DNA from: Nectonema munidae
Lineage: Eukaryota; Nematomorpha; Nectonematoida; Nectonematidae
Direction: 5' to 3'
NCBI GenBank assembly: GCA_030549495.1
Contig: JAUIRK010001055.1
Location: forward strand, 805,001-869,000
Length of the DNA stretch: 64,000 bases
A model generated the notes under the pieces. That model was not told where the DNA came from, searched no databases, and saw only the letters and a list, made by a program, of their open reading frames with translations. How positions within the stretch are numbered: position 1 is the first letter of the stretch; each line of letters begins with the position of its first letter. A program made the position numbers and the translations under genes. Positions 21,995 to 34,189 of this stretch are shown piece by piece.

Positions 21995-24900
21995 TTAAGA
22001 GTCTGTTTGTGTAACTAAATTCCTTTTGTTTAATCTGTCAAGAGTAAAGTTGAGTAGCTGGTGCATTTCTTCAACCATGTCCTTGAAGTTGCTTTCATCG
22101 CCGTGCTGTGATATTTTTTTTAGAGTGCTTTCGTATGGTTCGTTCAACTCACGTTCAGCAGCATAAATTTTTTGGTAGTAGTCCAATTCCTTAGCTGAGC
22201 ACTTTGGTATGTTCACGGGTATTGTATTGTGGAATCGCGAGTAGTCAATTTTGTAGTCGCCATCTTGAATGTAGGTTATCAATTTTTGAAAGCAATGACC
22301 CCACAATATTTCATCTAAATCAATAGAAAATAGATTTGTCCAGAAAATGATTACCGTGTGAAACCAGGCGTGTAGGACGTTTTTGCTTGGAAGGCCATGC
22401 CAGTTGAATCGATCACTCCTTCCAATATGACCACTAATTCCCAAGAAGAAGACTTTATTGCGTGCTCAGACATGCCGTATAGGGGCGACTTGGAGTCTAT
22501 CACGTGCTCCAGGACGCACGGCCACGTCAGGAAGACGTCTTTCACAGGATCGTTGGAAGAGGTGTTGAAGCCTATGCTGACGAAGTAGGGGTGCATGTGG
22601 AGAACCTCTCCCTCGACAGTGACTCGCTTGCGGTAGAAGAATGCGCGTGTGTTAGCGTCCACGATGTGCGAGAGGCGCATATCCCCCAGGCGAATCAGCA
22701 GGCACAAAACACCATCTCGCAAGTTAATGCACGCCTTCTCGCTGAATATGATCGTGGCCGAGCGCTTCTTCGGTCTGGACAGCCTCGAAAATATCACGCC
22801 CGTCACAAAAGCTGAAAAGAAACACACACGACTCTCATAAACCGAGCTTACTCCAGTATTGATAGGAAAGTGTGCATACCCGATGTATGCATGCTACATC
22901 TCTTTCCCGTATGTTATTTGTACTTGAGATAAAAAGATTATTAATAGGGAGATTTTAATACGATTATATTTTAGTTAAATATTGGTGAATTGTGGATATG
23001 TAGTTTCAGTTAAAAAAATGACTTATGCTTCAACTTCTTTGTATTTATAGTGCAGTGTGAATAAACAACATAAGAATGAAGACATGAAAGCGACAACAAA
23101 ACTCAAAAGTTAGATCTTTCAACATTAAATCAATCGCTGCGCAAAACAAAAATAATGTGCACAAAAGATGATTGATACTACAAACCTGAGTCAAGATAAT
23201 GAATAAAACTACACTTCTATCAGGATTCATTGTATTTAAGCTGCTCATAGTTGTTTTGCACACGTGTCCATGCTGACTGTTCTTCTCCATGGCTTCGTGT
23301 TCGATTCAAGCGGTTTGTTATTAAACTTACCGAAATGGTATGCATATACACGTTTCAACAAGCAACTTGCCCCGCACAATAAACTCGCAATCATGTCATG
23401 ATTAGACATTTTCTTAGTGTAGCTCAAGGCATTGACAAAATTTTATCACTCACAACCTTCATGGAACTAAAATGCAAATCAAGTCTGTGTTCTTTTACAA
23501 AAAATTCACATTTCACCGGGGGTAACAAGGGGTTAATTAAAATGTATGTCTTTTTCATTATTCCAAGTTGAAGAAATAAAATTAATACCTTGTTGCATGC
23601 ATTCTAACATTTATGCCAATATTTTAAATTTCGTTGTTGAAATGCTAGGTTATCTACTTCAAATAGCGAATACTTTTTCATCAACTTAATAATCTTTTAA
23701 ATTCTTTCCTTGTAAATATATTATTACGATTATGCCACTGGTTTTATTAAGGATCATGAATTCATTTTGTTCATTCTATTTCAGTGGCGTACCACCCAAG
23801 TGCTGTCCGCTGCAAATGTTAATTTCGACGCAGATTGAAAGTTCTAGTAACACTTCAAAACTGAACAATACAGGGATGAAGATAAGAAGAATCATTTATA
23901 GCAGGAGTCAGCAACGTATGGCGGCACGCGTGCGAAGTTTGGCACGCCGATCAATTAATTCACAATGGCACGCACACATCTATAGGAAAAAAATAAACGT
24001 ACCTTTTGGTTAAAACCATTTTTAAGATGAGACATCATAATAATTAAAACTTACATCTTTGTATGTTTTTTTTGATCTATTTATAAACGATCTGAAGTCA
24101 GCCCTTATTTGGTATTATTACATTACAATAAAAATAACACTGAACAAGATATTTTAAGGATGCGAAATTGAAAGCAAAACTGAACTTAGTACGGATCATG
24201 ATATGCTGAAATTAATTAACCTCTTTACGACTTTTAAAACGGGTTTCTATTTTGAGGATGATCTGTTATAAGTAGTAGACTCCTTTTAACTTTATCTCAT
24301 TTTGCAGGAACTTTTATTTTAGATCGAAAGAAAAAGTGGTAGTGACATGGCTTTTCAAAAACAAAAAAATGAAATTTAATCTAACTATCTAATTAGGTCA
24401 TTAAAATTACATTTATTTGCTTTCAGTTTGAATTAAAGGTCTGTTATAACAAGGTTCAAAAGTATATACTATAAAATTGATATTAAGAGAATGGCAAGCG
24501 CAATGCGTTTGATATATACGTTTGACACCTCACTGTCAAAAGGTTGGCGACTCCTGGTCTGTGGCACTCTTTAAATATGTATTTTTAGGGCCGCCCAAAA
24601 CGGTGGCCGATAGCATTAAAGATTTTGGCCGGAAAGGAGTTCAAACAATTTGGTAGATAAGGAACATGGAACCAATTGTAGAATTTATGAGTTTTCCTTT
24701 TAGAATAATTGTTTATGCACTTACAAAAACAAATTAAAGAATGTTCTCTTGTGCTTGACGTAAAAAAACGATTAGGAAATGAAGACAAAGTTTTTTGAAT
24801 CAAGTTTTTGGTTTCTTTTGTCTGCAAAATATCTACTTCTTGAAAAATGTGCCTTATTTTTAGCATCTATCTTTCTTCTAAATACTAGTGATGTACCGAT

Positions 24901-26327
24901 CAAATCGCCAATCGGTCTTTTTGTACTAAATCGGTCATTTTTGCCAATTTTGTTTCATATTTGTTTTTATTTAAAATAAAATAAACCAAAGTTTTCAGAA
25001 TTGCAAACAATTTTAAAATCAATCATAATCCTACATCTTTCAATTCAACAAGCTTTGTTTATCTGTGCCTTTTCCCTGTCAATTATTTTGCCTCACTTCA
25101 AAAATATTTTTATCACATAAAAACGTTAAGCTTGTTGATTATTTTTTATTTGCTAATCTTTTGTTTTTGAATTTTACATTTCATCTTAAATTTTTTATCA
25201 CGTAGTGAGTTAACAGTTTAAGTTATGAGAACTTATTTGAATTTTTATAAAATTCATTAACAAAATAAATAATAATATGTTATGAAAAATTTAAGACTTT
25301 TTTTATTATCAAATTACATCTTGAGTATGTTGTATTCATTTTTTAGTAATTTTGTTTTTTATCAAATAAAAGCATGGAAATTAATTTAACCCATTAAGTA
25401 CCATAGAAATCAGACGATATCTAAAAAACGCAGACGATTTATATTCAAAGTCATTGAAAAAAGCAGACGAAGATGAAATTACTTATGTTCCCAAATGGGA
25501 GCATTGGAACTTGATGGGTTAAAATAAAGACTAATGTGGGGGTTTTCTATTGTAGGGTATTAAGTTGTAAAACAAAAATGGAATTTGCCTTAATATAAAA
25601 TATCGGTTTTTGGCAATTTAGCTACTAATTTGCAAAATAAATCTCAAAAATATTAAAATTTTTCATTGTGATGATCCTTATTTACAAATTTAAATGTGTC
25701 CCTTGATATTTTTTACAAACAAATAGCTCTTGTTTTAATAAAGTAAAAAAAGCACCCCTTTTCCTCTGGGTAGGGAAATGAATGCCATTGTTATGAGCAA
25801 GTGTGGGTGCATGATCAACTCAAAAGCTGCTTACCCTGAACGATTATTCCTGCGATGGATTGGATGATGAAAAGAAGGATGGCTTCTGGACATTCGCTTG
25901 TGATGGAGCGAAAGCCATATCCGATAGTGTGTTGCGTTTCAATGGAGAACAAGAAGATCGCTGAAAAGGACTCTGCGTTAAGTACGCAAGGAGTCCACTC
26001 TGGGTTGGATATGTTCTCAAAGTCATCGTGAGCGAACAAAATGATCCACCACAAGACAGCGAACATCAGCCAACTGGCGATGAAGCTGACGGCGAAGATC
26101 AAAAGAGCCCATCTCCAGCGAGAGTCCAGCAGGGTCGTGAAGATGTCTGTGAGAAAGTGCTTTTTGCGTTGACTAACATTCGTGATGGAAAGGTTGCAAG
26201 AGCCATTTTTATTAATCATCCTCCGCTTTACTTTGTTCATTTTGATTAGAGGCGAAATCAGGTTAAGGTTTGGAAGGGCATCCTTATCTTTGTGCATAGG
26301 CCTGACTATATTCACCTTTTTCAGCAT
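21995..26327 (-). CDS. inward-rectifier K+ channel (Kir/Irk family), complete
   Basis: Kir subunits form tetrameric, two-helix K+ channels gated by PIP2. Three exons join in frame to 419 residues: 26327-25835, 22811-22365 and 22314-21995, with introns of 3,023 and 50 bp. Exon 1 gives DIFTT, M1 (about 75-97), the pore, the filter TIGYGF (134-139) and M2 (about 148-172). Exon 2 starts FVTG and includes the PIP2-site PKKR, the cytoplasmic immunoglobulin-like domain and VVILEG. Exon 3 starts DEILWGH and continues with KIDYSRFH. The junction after exon 2 needs donor G|GTTTCA; the stronger-looking G|GTAATC ten bases on would break the frame. A 5' intron acceptor (CCATTTTAG) just before ATG 26327 favours this start over ATG 26393. 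Position 164 (Asp172 in Kir2.1) is Gln. Length and motifs indicate a functional gene. Confidence 0.92.
23902..24556. mobile_element. hAT-type MITE inside the Kir intron
   Basis: Ends are CAGGAGTCAGCAACG and GGTTGGCGACTCCTG, an inverted repeat of about 15 bp with two mismatches. The left subterminal part (GGCGGCACGCGTGCGAAG, GGCACGCCGATC) is typical of hAT MITEs. Flanking octamers ATTTATAG and GTCTGTGG agree at four sites and differ only by transitions at the rest, so an aged duplication is possible but not shown. Confidence 0.6.
25390..25518. mobile_element. piggyBac-type MITE inside the Kir intron (129 bp)
   Basis: Bounded by TTAA at 25386-25389 and 25519-25522. Ends are CCCATTAAGTACC and, inverted, CCCATCAAGTTCC. 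A short interior contains repeated GCAGACGA motifs (GAAATCAGACGAT, AACGCAGACGAT, AAAGCAGACGAA). No coding capacity. Confidence 0.75.
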
Positions 26328-26399
26328 TTCTAAAATGGAGATAAATGAAAATATGTAGTGATGATACCTAGCGTAAACTACACCAATTTCCATTAAAAT

Positions 26400-27530
26400 T
26401 CTCCATCTTTAGTTCCCTTAATAAAAAACAGTCATTCCCCAAATCATAAATGCTAGTTTTTTTAAGTTTCATCAAAAACGTAAGTTAAACAAATATTTCA
26501 GGATATATTCTTCATATGATTCCTTTTTTTCTATCACATATTCCCGTTAACAGTATTATATTCTATAAGCAAGAAGAACATCTCTTTTACGTCAAAATAA
26601 GCTTCTGTCATCTTGATATTACTTCTTCCATTTCAAGATTAACTATTCAGATACACTTTAGCATTTTTCTTCTAATGATTTGGATATAATCCACAACGCT
26701 AGAAGGGGCGTAAGGTAAAATTGGAGGGGCGAACTTTTATCCAATTAATTAAAGCGTATAGAAAAGTAGATTTGCCCAGACATACAAAATTTCTATCTGT
26801 ATTTTCAAACTAATTGAATTTAGTAAGATAGTCAGCAATTAATGTATCTGATTGATTGCGTAGTATGTTCCTTGCAATGCTGGATCAAATACTAAAATGC
26901 TCTTTACTCTGAATATAAAATCACAAGCACATATAGTTTATGGCCAGCAATATTTTTTCTGTGCGACAAAAAGAATTCGTGATGAGCAAAACATTTATGA
27001 GTGAGACATATATTCCAGTCACTTGCGCTTTCAGAATCCAGACAGGTACTTAACAAACATAATTTCCTCTGATCTCTTATTGTGTATGCAGTACAGTGCT
27101 TCTCATCTACTTTTAGGGCATGGACCACCAACCCGATTTTAAAAATTAGAATTTGGACAGTGATATAAAGAGGATTTTAAAGGGATATGATGTTTAGTCG
27201 AACAGGAAGTAAGAATTGGCTTTAAATATTTGCAATCGGAGATGCAGGCAGATTTTTTATGTATTTGGAGTTAGAGTCGGATCTTTGTCAGAACTTGGAG
27301 TTGGAGACAGATACTTCATTATATTAAGATTAGATAGGTTTATCCGTATTGATTGCTGTAATCAAGAGTTTAAATTAATGTAATAGAATACACAAGTTAG
27401 GAAAAATGCTCTTTTTATATTTGCTAAATATGATTGAAACAATCAAGTCTTTTATTCCAGAATCAAATTTATAGACATATTAATAGATAAAACGAAGGAA
27501 ATTTATTAAATCAAAATTCAAAAAATAAAC
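26400..27530. other. region upstream of the Kir gene
   Basis: Expected to hold the channel's 5' untranslated exon and promoter, but I cannot place either. No other gene recognised; short frames here lack splice context. Confidence 0.35.
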
Positions 27531-27574
27531 ATATCTATATATATAAAATGAAAATATTGAATATAAAACTTTTT

Positions 27575-28082
27575 TCAAGAAAATAAGGTATATACAATAC
27601 ACATATAAATAATGTCTTCAGTGAACGGAGACTGAAATACATTAAACATATTCTGAAATACTGACATTTTCTCATTGCCAAAATAAGGAACAAACGACGA
27701 TTGTGTACTATCATCTGCAGTATCACTTTTATCATCCTGTGAACCAGGAGTTGGAGTTGATCCAACTGTGTCAATATTACCAGCTGGCTGAGCTATGCCT
27801 TTTCTTTGCAACTTCACTTGGCCAGTAGAAATCACAAATATTGTAAATACAACTGGGTATTCCAGTCCTTCCTTTGGTTGTGAGTCCCACAATAAACGCC
27901 CTTTTAATGGTACAAAAGACATATGAGTGAGGTTTCATTATATTAGGGAGGCTCAATTGCCTCCATACCACGGTTAGTGTAATTGTATATAGCAGGAAAC
28001 GGAATATATCCGTCATGAAATATTGTTTGCAACTTGGTAACACATGGTGAACAGCATGACGTATTAAAAGTTGCACTGCCAT
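27575..28082 (-). other. overlapping open frames of unknown origin
   Basis: Two overlapping minus-strand frames of 115 and 101 codons have less biased composition than their surroundings. One has LLIRHAVHHVLPSCKQYFMTD and an aromatic, membrane-like stretch; the other has a Ser/Thr/Asp-rich tail. They may be parts of one broken gene of mobile origin. I recognise no family and propose no function. Confidence 0.3.
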
Positions 28083-28326
28083 TCAAAACCTCCTCGCTAC
28101 CGCTGTACGCTTTTTAAGAAACCCCCTGCTCTCCCTCTTTTATTGCTTACATACTTTATGAATAACCCCTATAGTTATAGATATAGAAAAAATAAGAAAA
28201 CTAGGAAACGATGTCATCTAACATCTCATTTTCCATGCCTAAAAAGCAAAATGGCTTATGAAATAAACCATCAATGTTAAAATTTATTAGAACCAAGTGT
28301 CTTTTAGAAAAAATTTTTCTCGACTG

Positions 28327-28400
28327 GGATTTGAACCTCAGACGTCTGAGTGTTGTGTCTAGCTTACTCGACCACATACACCCTCTAGGATTAATTATAA
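28327..28400 (-). repeat. tRNA-like sequence
   Basis: On the minus strand, TGGTCGAGTAAGC (A-box-like) is followed by GAGGTTCAAATCCC (B box). The arrangement resembles a leucine- or serine-type tRNA, but the acceptor arms do not pair convincingly. Likely a SINE head or pseudogene. Confidence 0.4.
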
Positions 28401-29835
28401 AAAAGCCACCAACCACAGCGACCAATTATGCCCAACAGAGGTAAAACAAAAAGAATAATGAAAGAACAAATTAAATATTGCAATACGAATAGAAGGAGTA
28501 ATAATGAACAGAGCAAGGATAATAAGCACGCGTATGAAGGATGAGGAGTTTGAAGAGAATGTAGATTTTTTGATGGTATCCCTGTCTAAAATAACATTCA
28601 TTTACGTGTTGTAAACGAAGATAAGAGAGAGAAAATACAAGAGAAAGCTTCTTTTTAAATCTTCATCAGTTGCATAAGGATTTATACCTTTTACAATTTT
28701 TCATGTTCCATTTTCACTCTAATTAACAAAACAATTCGCAACGCTGTGTATGTAAATTACAACATTTGCGTTACTATAATCAATGTAACTCTGTGATTTT
28801 TAGCCTCGTTTTCTTACGTTTAGTGTAGTGCTCTGAAGATGCGATTCTAGCGTTGTTTCAACCAAACTATTCACTTGATTTCCTCTCGAGTCCGTGGAAA
28901 ATTCGCTTAGAAAAAACAATTTTTGAAGAAATCGTTTTAGAATTGATTCATAGTTATCATTTAATTTCACTTTTAACCCTTAGGTAATTAAAAGAAATTA
29001 ATAATTTTTCAGATGCTTTGCTTCACCAAACATAAAAAAATTTCATGGGTCACATTGGATTTTAGCTCAAAAAAAGTGGGTCATGAGTGAGCCATTATGC
29101 CTTAACCGAAAAACAATTGATCATGAGTGAGCCATTGAAACTCAATTCGAATAATAATATTTTATTGTGTCATAAGTGAAGAATTCTTTAATTATATCTG
29201 AAAAATGTGTACGAATATTCAAAGTTTTGATTATGAAATCTAATTTTACAAAATGATGTTTTGGAAAAACTCATTTTTAAGTGATGTATTTACTTCTTTT
29301 TATTTTATACTTATGAGATTATTGGCTAAGTGTTGCTTCAATTCTCAGTTTTGAATACAATTTAGCCTAACGTTAGTGTGCTATAGTTTGGCGCAACCCA
29401 TTTGACACCTTCGCAAGACCAACGACAAATTAACAGCATGGAGGACCGGTAATTGCCAAAAAAAAAACGCCAATTAAAAAAATTATATAAGCTTTCTAAT
29501 CACAAATAAGAAATGATCAATAAAAGTGCCATTTCTGATCGTTTAGCTAATAGATTCACAAAGAATTAACCAAAGGTCATGCATATAAATAAATATTTAA
29601 TGCAATTCATAAAAAAAATTAATTTATAAAAAGTTTATATGAAAATTAAATCTAGTTGTAAAAAATTTATAGATTATCTAGATGGCGTTAAGATTGAAGA
29701 TTAATCAAAAATATTTTAAATAAAAAGTTCATAAGGAAGATTCTTATATATAATATATTCAACCCAATTGAATACTACGTTATTGGGTTATTCACACCAT
29801 GATCTTCTATTACGACTGCCTAGGCCATAAAAGGT
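28401..29835. other. gene-free region
   Basis: No gene. A TTAACCCTTAGG motif at 28975 could be one piggyBac-type end. GTGGGTCATGAGTGAGCCATT and a near copy (TTGATCATGAGTGAGCCATT) lie about 45 bp apart near 29077-29127. Confidence 0.35.
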
Positions 29836-29837
29836 AA

Positions 29838-30000
29838 CGATTGATGAAATGTAGCCAAGAATGCCATCACTGTAATTATTGATTTCTCGCTACACACCGA
29901 CTTCTAATACTTGATTTAAACGATTATTTGGGATATAAAAAGTATTAGCTGTGATGGAACGTAGCAATGAGTGTGAACTGTGTAATTATCGATTCGCTTT
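29838..30000. repeat. degenerate tandem duplication, about 115 bp
   Basis: TGATGAAATGTAGCCAAGAATG...GTAATTATTGATT is followed by TGATGGAACGTAGCAATGAGTG...GTAATTATCGATT. Two diverged units, non-coding. Confidence 0.5.
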
Positions 30001-30869
30001 CCTATTTCTACATAAAATAATATACAGTTCTATGTTTGAGTATTATTCATTGGATAAAACGATGATACGCATCAAATTGAAGCTGATTTTTATTTTTTAC
30101 CATAAATATTATTGACTACACTACACTTTATCACCGCCATCCCATATGCTGCTGTTTCTCTTTGTACTCCACTCGCCTTTCATTCATATAAAATTTCCTT
30201 TTCAATACACACATCATTCTGGCGTACACTTTTTTTTCTTTGTTCTTCAGAAGAACAATTATTAGATACAGATAGTCTTCTTTCTCCAGACAACACCTAA
30301 TATTTTTGGCCCAAGAAGATAAAATCAAGGTCGCCACTACAGAAAAACAAGGAACTTAAATATTAATTCTTCAGGACCACCAACAAGTGCTGTAAATCAC
30401 TTGGAAAATTCATTAGAAATATTTAAATTGTTCTTTGATGAAGAATTGACACAAAATATTCTCAATGAGAATTACACGTAATCTTACTTTTTTTAAGTGC
30501 AACATTTTTAGTCTGAAATTTATTTAAGGGCGAGTGTCCAAAACATGAATTTTTAGGATCCTGTTATGATAAATTTGACATACACTATCTCTTGCTTATT
30601 TTGCTTGTCTTTTACATATGGGCCAATCAAAGAATTGACATCAAACATTTGTTTTCGGATAAAATGGAGAGCCATTCTTGAAAGCAGCCATGTCACGAAA
30701 TAGGTTTTTACTTACACATACACATGTGTATATTATTTGTTTTGATATTAAAAGTCAAAGTAATCATAGTGATAAAATCGCCCCAGTGAGATTTTTTCTA
30801 TCGGAATAGCTATATGTTTTTTGTACCAGAACTCCTCTCAAAACAACATTTTAAAGTCCCATTTAATAC

Positions 30870-31560
30870 GCTTGGCTTAAACATACTGCATCCTTTCATC
30901 TATGCTTAGTTTTTTTTCTGGATATATACAAGATTGAAATGACAGGTTATAATGATCCAATATATTGCGTATCTTTTTTGCTCTATCGTTGGTTTCGGCA
31001 TTGTTGTCATTGAAATGTAAAAATTTTCTGATTTGTGAAAATCCGTTTAGTGGCATTATGGAAGAAATATAAGGAACTGAGGGATCTCGGTCTTTTGACC
31101 AATAATGTCGAAGTTTTGGTAAAATATGATATCCTATAATCATATGAATCCCCAGAAAGGCGCACATTTCGGAAAAGTTTGTTGGAAAAATAAAACCTTT
31201 TTGGATTGCATACAAATTTATTTGAGGTACAATTACATTATTTACTAAATCTTCAAAATCTTATACGATATTGAAGACTTCAAACATCGCGGTCTTTTGA
31301 CGATTGTATAACATAGGGAATGGGTAAAAATACAAGACACTTTTATTTTTCTTGACCATGAGATTCTATCATGTTCGTGATTTGACTCAGTATTTAGCCA
31401 ATTCCTGCAGAATCGTTACCATTTTCAACAGCTTCACCCAAAACATACCCATCTTCTTGGTCAATCTCGGACAGATTGACCAATCAAAGTCTTCTGGGAA
31501 AATAACAACCATAACGTCTTCTTTGTCTATGAAAAACTCTTCTGATGTCATAACAATTAC
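30870..31560 (-). mobile_element. piggyBac transposase fragment, N-terminal half
   Basis: An open frame of 112 codons contains EMCAFLGIHMIIGYHILPKL, then HYWSKDRDPSVPYISSIMPL, then FLHFNDNN, and ends KKLSIDERM. This is the canonical order at the start of the piggyBac catalytic domain, up to the DE motif. Upstream, FEDLVNNVIVPQINLYAIQKG and an acidic leader are still visible, with stops. Everything after the SIDERM block is missing, so it is truncated. Confidence 0.85.
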
Positions 31561-31689
31561 CATTTATTACTCATTATGAAGAATGAAAGGAGAGAAATTA
31601 GAGGAATAAAAATGAGGGCATGACTTTTTAGCTGAATCCATATTTTTTTAAGTTGAATGCACTTGAATTCTTTACTTCAAACCGGATTT

Positions 31690-33540
31690 TTTGATTTTAT
31701 TCATCATCATCATCCATTTGTCTCCAGGAGGAGAACAAGGTCTTATATCCCGGCCAGCCAGGGTCGACTTTTTTCATTTTTTGCAGCTTTCTCAGTTGTG
31801 CATCTTTCAGAGAGAGTCCCCTTTTCTCCATATCTGTTTTCACCACCTCTTCCCATGATTTCTTGGGACGCCCTTTCTTCACTTTTCCAGTCACAACTTC
31901 TCTCAAGATGGCCCAAAATTTTCCACAAATCATTCCCAACATTCTCATTTCCGTTGAGTGCATACGCCTGTTATCTAATTTTTCATTGACCAATATTCAC
32001 ACCCATAACTCATAACACTTCTCACACATGCTTTGTACAGTCTTCCTTTTAGCTTCAAAGACGGCGCTTTCTTACAAAATACTACAGATATGTCGTTGAA
32101 TTTTTTCCAAGCAAGTCTTATCGTGATGTCACAGATTTTACATCTCCATCTCTGCTAAGTACGTCTCCTAAGTTGCGAAATTCTTTAACAACATTAATTT
32201 TGTCTCCTCCAAATATGACTTTCTACAAATATTTTCTCTTTTTTGAAACTACAACAAACAAAATTCTTAACCTTTATCAGCGCACCACGCACAACATCTT
32301 TTATGGACGCACATCTTACATAAACTACACTGAATGACATTTCTCATAACTTTTCCCGCATTGCAGTGCACATGGATCGATATTTCTAATAACTTCATCC
32401 AAACGTCGAGATTTAAATTTCGTTGCTTTCGTTTTTGAAAGGTTTATCTTCAACCCTTTGCTACTCAGTGCTTCTCTCCAACTAACATATCTTTTTCCAA
32501 CGTCGTCCAAACTGCTTCCAACAATCACCAAATCATCTGCATAGAGAAACTCTCTCTTAAACTTTTCAACATCATCAGAAAGTACATCCATAACAATTGC
32601 AAAAAGTATCGGGCTAAGCACAGATGCCTGATGGACACCGACTTCAACTTTGAACCACTCTGATATTTGTCCTTCAACTTGCACTACCATTTTTGCATCG
32701 CTGTACATTTCCATTATTGCTTTTACTTCATACTCTGGCACACCTTTTTTTCTCAGAGCCCACCAAATTACTTCTCTTGGAATGCAATCAAAAGCTTTCT
32801 CAAGGTCGACAAATACAGAGTACAAGTCCTTATCCACTTTTTGTGTTTTTCAATCAATTGCCTTACTGCAAATATTGCATCGATTGTGCTTTTACCGGGC
32901 ATGAAACCAATTTGAATTTCATTTATCTCAACACGTTTCCTAATTCTTTTTTCAAAAGCTCTCTCCAATACCTTCATCGCATGTTCAAGAAACTTTATAC
33001 TTCTATAGTTAGAACATTCTTTTGAGTCGCCTTTGCCTTTATAAAGAAGTAACAAAACACTATTCCTCCAGCTTTCTGGCATCTTATTCCCCATCATTAT
33101 ACAATTTCCTATTTTTGCCAAAGAACCCTCAAGTCCACAAAGTTGTATTACTTCTATAGGCACACCACTTGCACCAGCTGCTTTATTAGTTTTCATCTGT
33201 ATCATCGCTTGATTGACCTCTTCTCTTGAAATTTCAGGCACAGGGCCCTCGTTTCCCAGAACTTCTAAATTCCAATTCCAGATATTCTCTCTATTCAAAG
33301 ATTTGCGACAGTGATCCTTCCAGAGTTCTAATCTTTCTTCTAGCTTCAACTTCAGCTCTCCATTTTTGTCTCTCATACACGGATTTCCAATAACATCTTG
33401 TTTGTTTTTCTTGCTTGTCTTGGCCATACGAAAGATGTGTCTCATTTTCTCTTCGACTCTCATTCTTTCCATCTGCGTTGTTTCTTTTTCAGCTTCTGCA
33501 TGCATAGACTTCACCATCATGCTCTTAGCCATGTTTCTGT
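31690..33540 (-). mobile_element. 5'-truncated LINE, reverse transcriptase domain
   Basis: The minus strand encodes a non-LTR reverse transcriptase. The first frame (33532-32768) has NKAAGASGVPIEVIQL, YKGKGDSKECSNYRSI and GFMPGKSTIDAIFAVRQL. A second frame (32837-32325) has VFVDLEKAFDCIPREV, a SVLSPILF block and the catalytic FLYADDLVIV. A third piece (31993-31697) has a Lys/Arg-rich GRPKKSWEEVV tail typical of such elements. At least two frame changes separate these parts. The endonuclease domain is absent: the element is cut off near 33.54 kb. The 3' end is (GAT)n plus AATAAA. Clade not resolved (RTE- or CR1-like). Confidence 0.85.
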
Positions 33541-34185
33541 ACTGATTTTATTGATAATGATAAAAACATGTTTATTTGAATTTTTTTGTAAAAAATTCTA
33601 TATTTTGTTGTTTTTTTAGCTTAATCCAAAGTGAACTTTCCAATAGGCGCATAGTAGTCGTGATCTCGTTTGTTGCAATGTATATAAGAAATGAATGTAT
33701 TTTTAGATAATGCTTCACAGCAGTTTGATAATAATCTATTTGATATTTATAAAAAAAACACGAAACAAAATAAAAGCTTTATATATGAAAATTAATTGGT
33801 AAAGTCAGAAAAGAGCGCATTTGAATTCTCTTATATTTGGTTTTTCTAAATTTTTTAGATGCCAGATGAAATATTCTCAATAAAAATGTTATTCCGTTAA
33901 AACTTTTTGCCCATCCCCCTTAGAAAAATATTTGTGCACTCCTCTGAAAATTTTTGTCCTTACTTCCCTGTTCAAATTTGCGCTACGCTTGGGTTTTGGG
34001 AAAAGTTACGGCCCTCCAATAACAGTTTTTCATAAAACCTACTTTTTCATTTACCTAAAACTTTACACTTGATATATGTGTGTCTCAAGGAAAAAATTTT
34101 CCCCCAGGCCGTTGTAGAATTTTTTTTATCAATATTTCATAAACAAATAGGCTAATTTATTGCTATCTTCACACCATTATAGTGT
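33541..34185. other. gene-free stretch
   Basis: AT-rich. A GCGCTACGCTTGGG motif near 33980 may be a MITE end; nothing else seen. Confidence 0.35.
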
Positions 34186-34189
34186 AAGC

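Noticed and set aside
22397-22840. plus-strand genes opposite Kir exon 2
   Set aside because: These are shadow frames of the strongly conserved channel exon.
23045-23427. nested or alternative exons inside the Kir intron (minus strand, with a GTAAGT donor at 23326 and a GTTTGT donor near 23186)
   Set aside because: The exon 1-exon 2 join of the channel is complete without them, the peptides match nothing I know, and no convincing acceptors were seen.
30112-30337. small opposite-strand open frames near 30.2 kb
   Set aside because: No splice context, motif or composition shift; chance frames.
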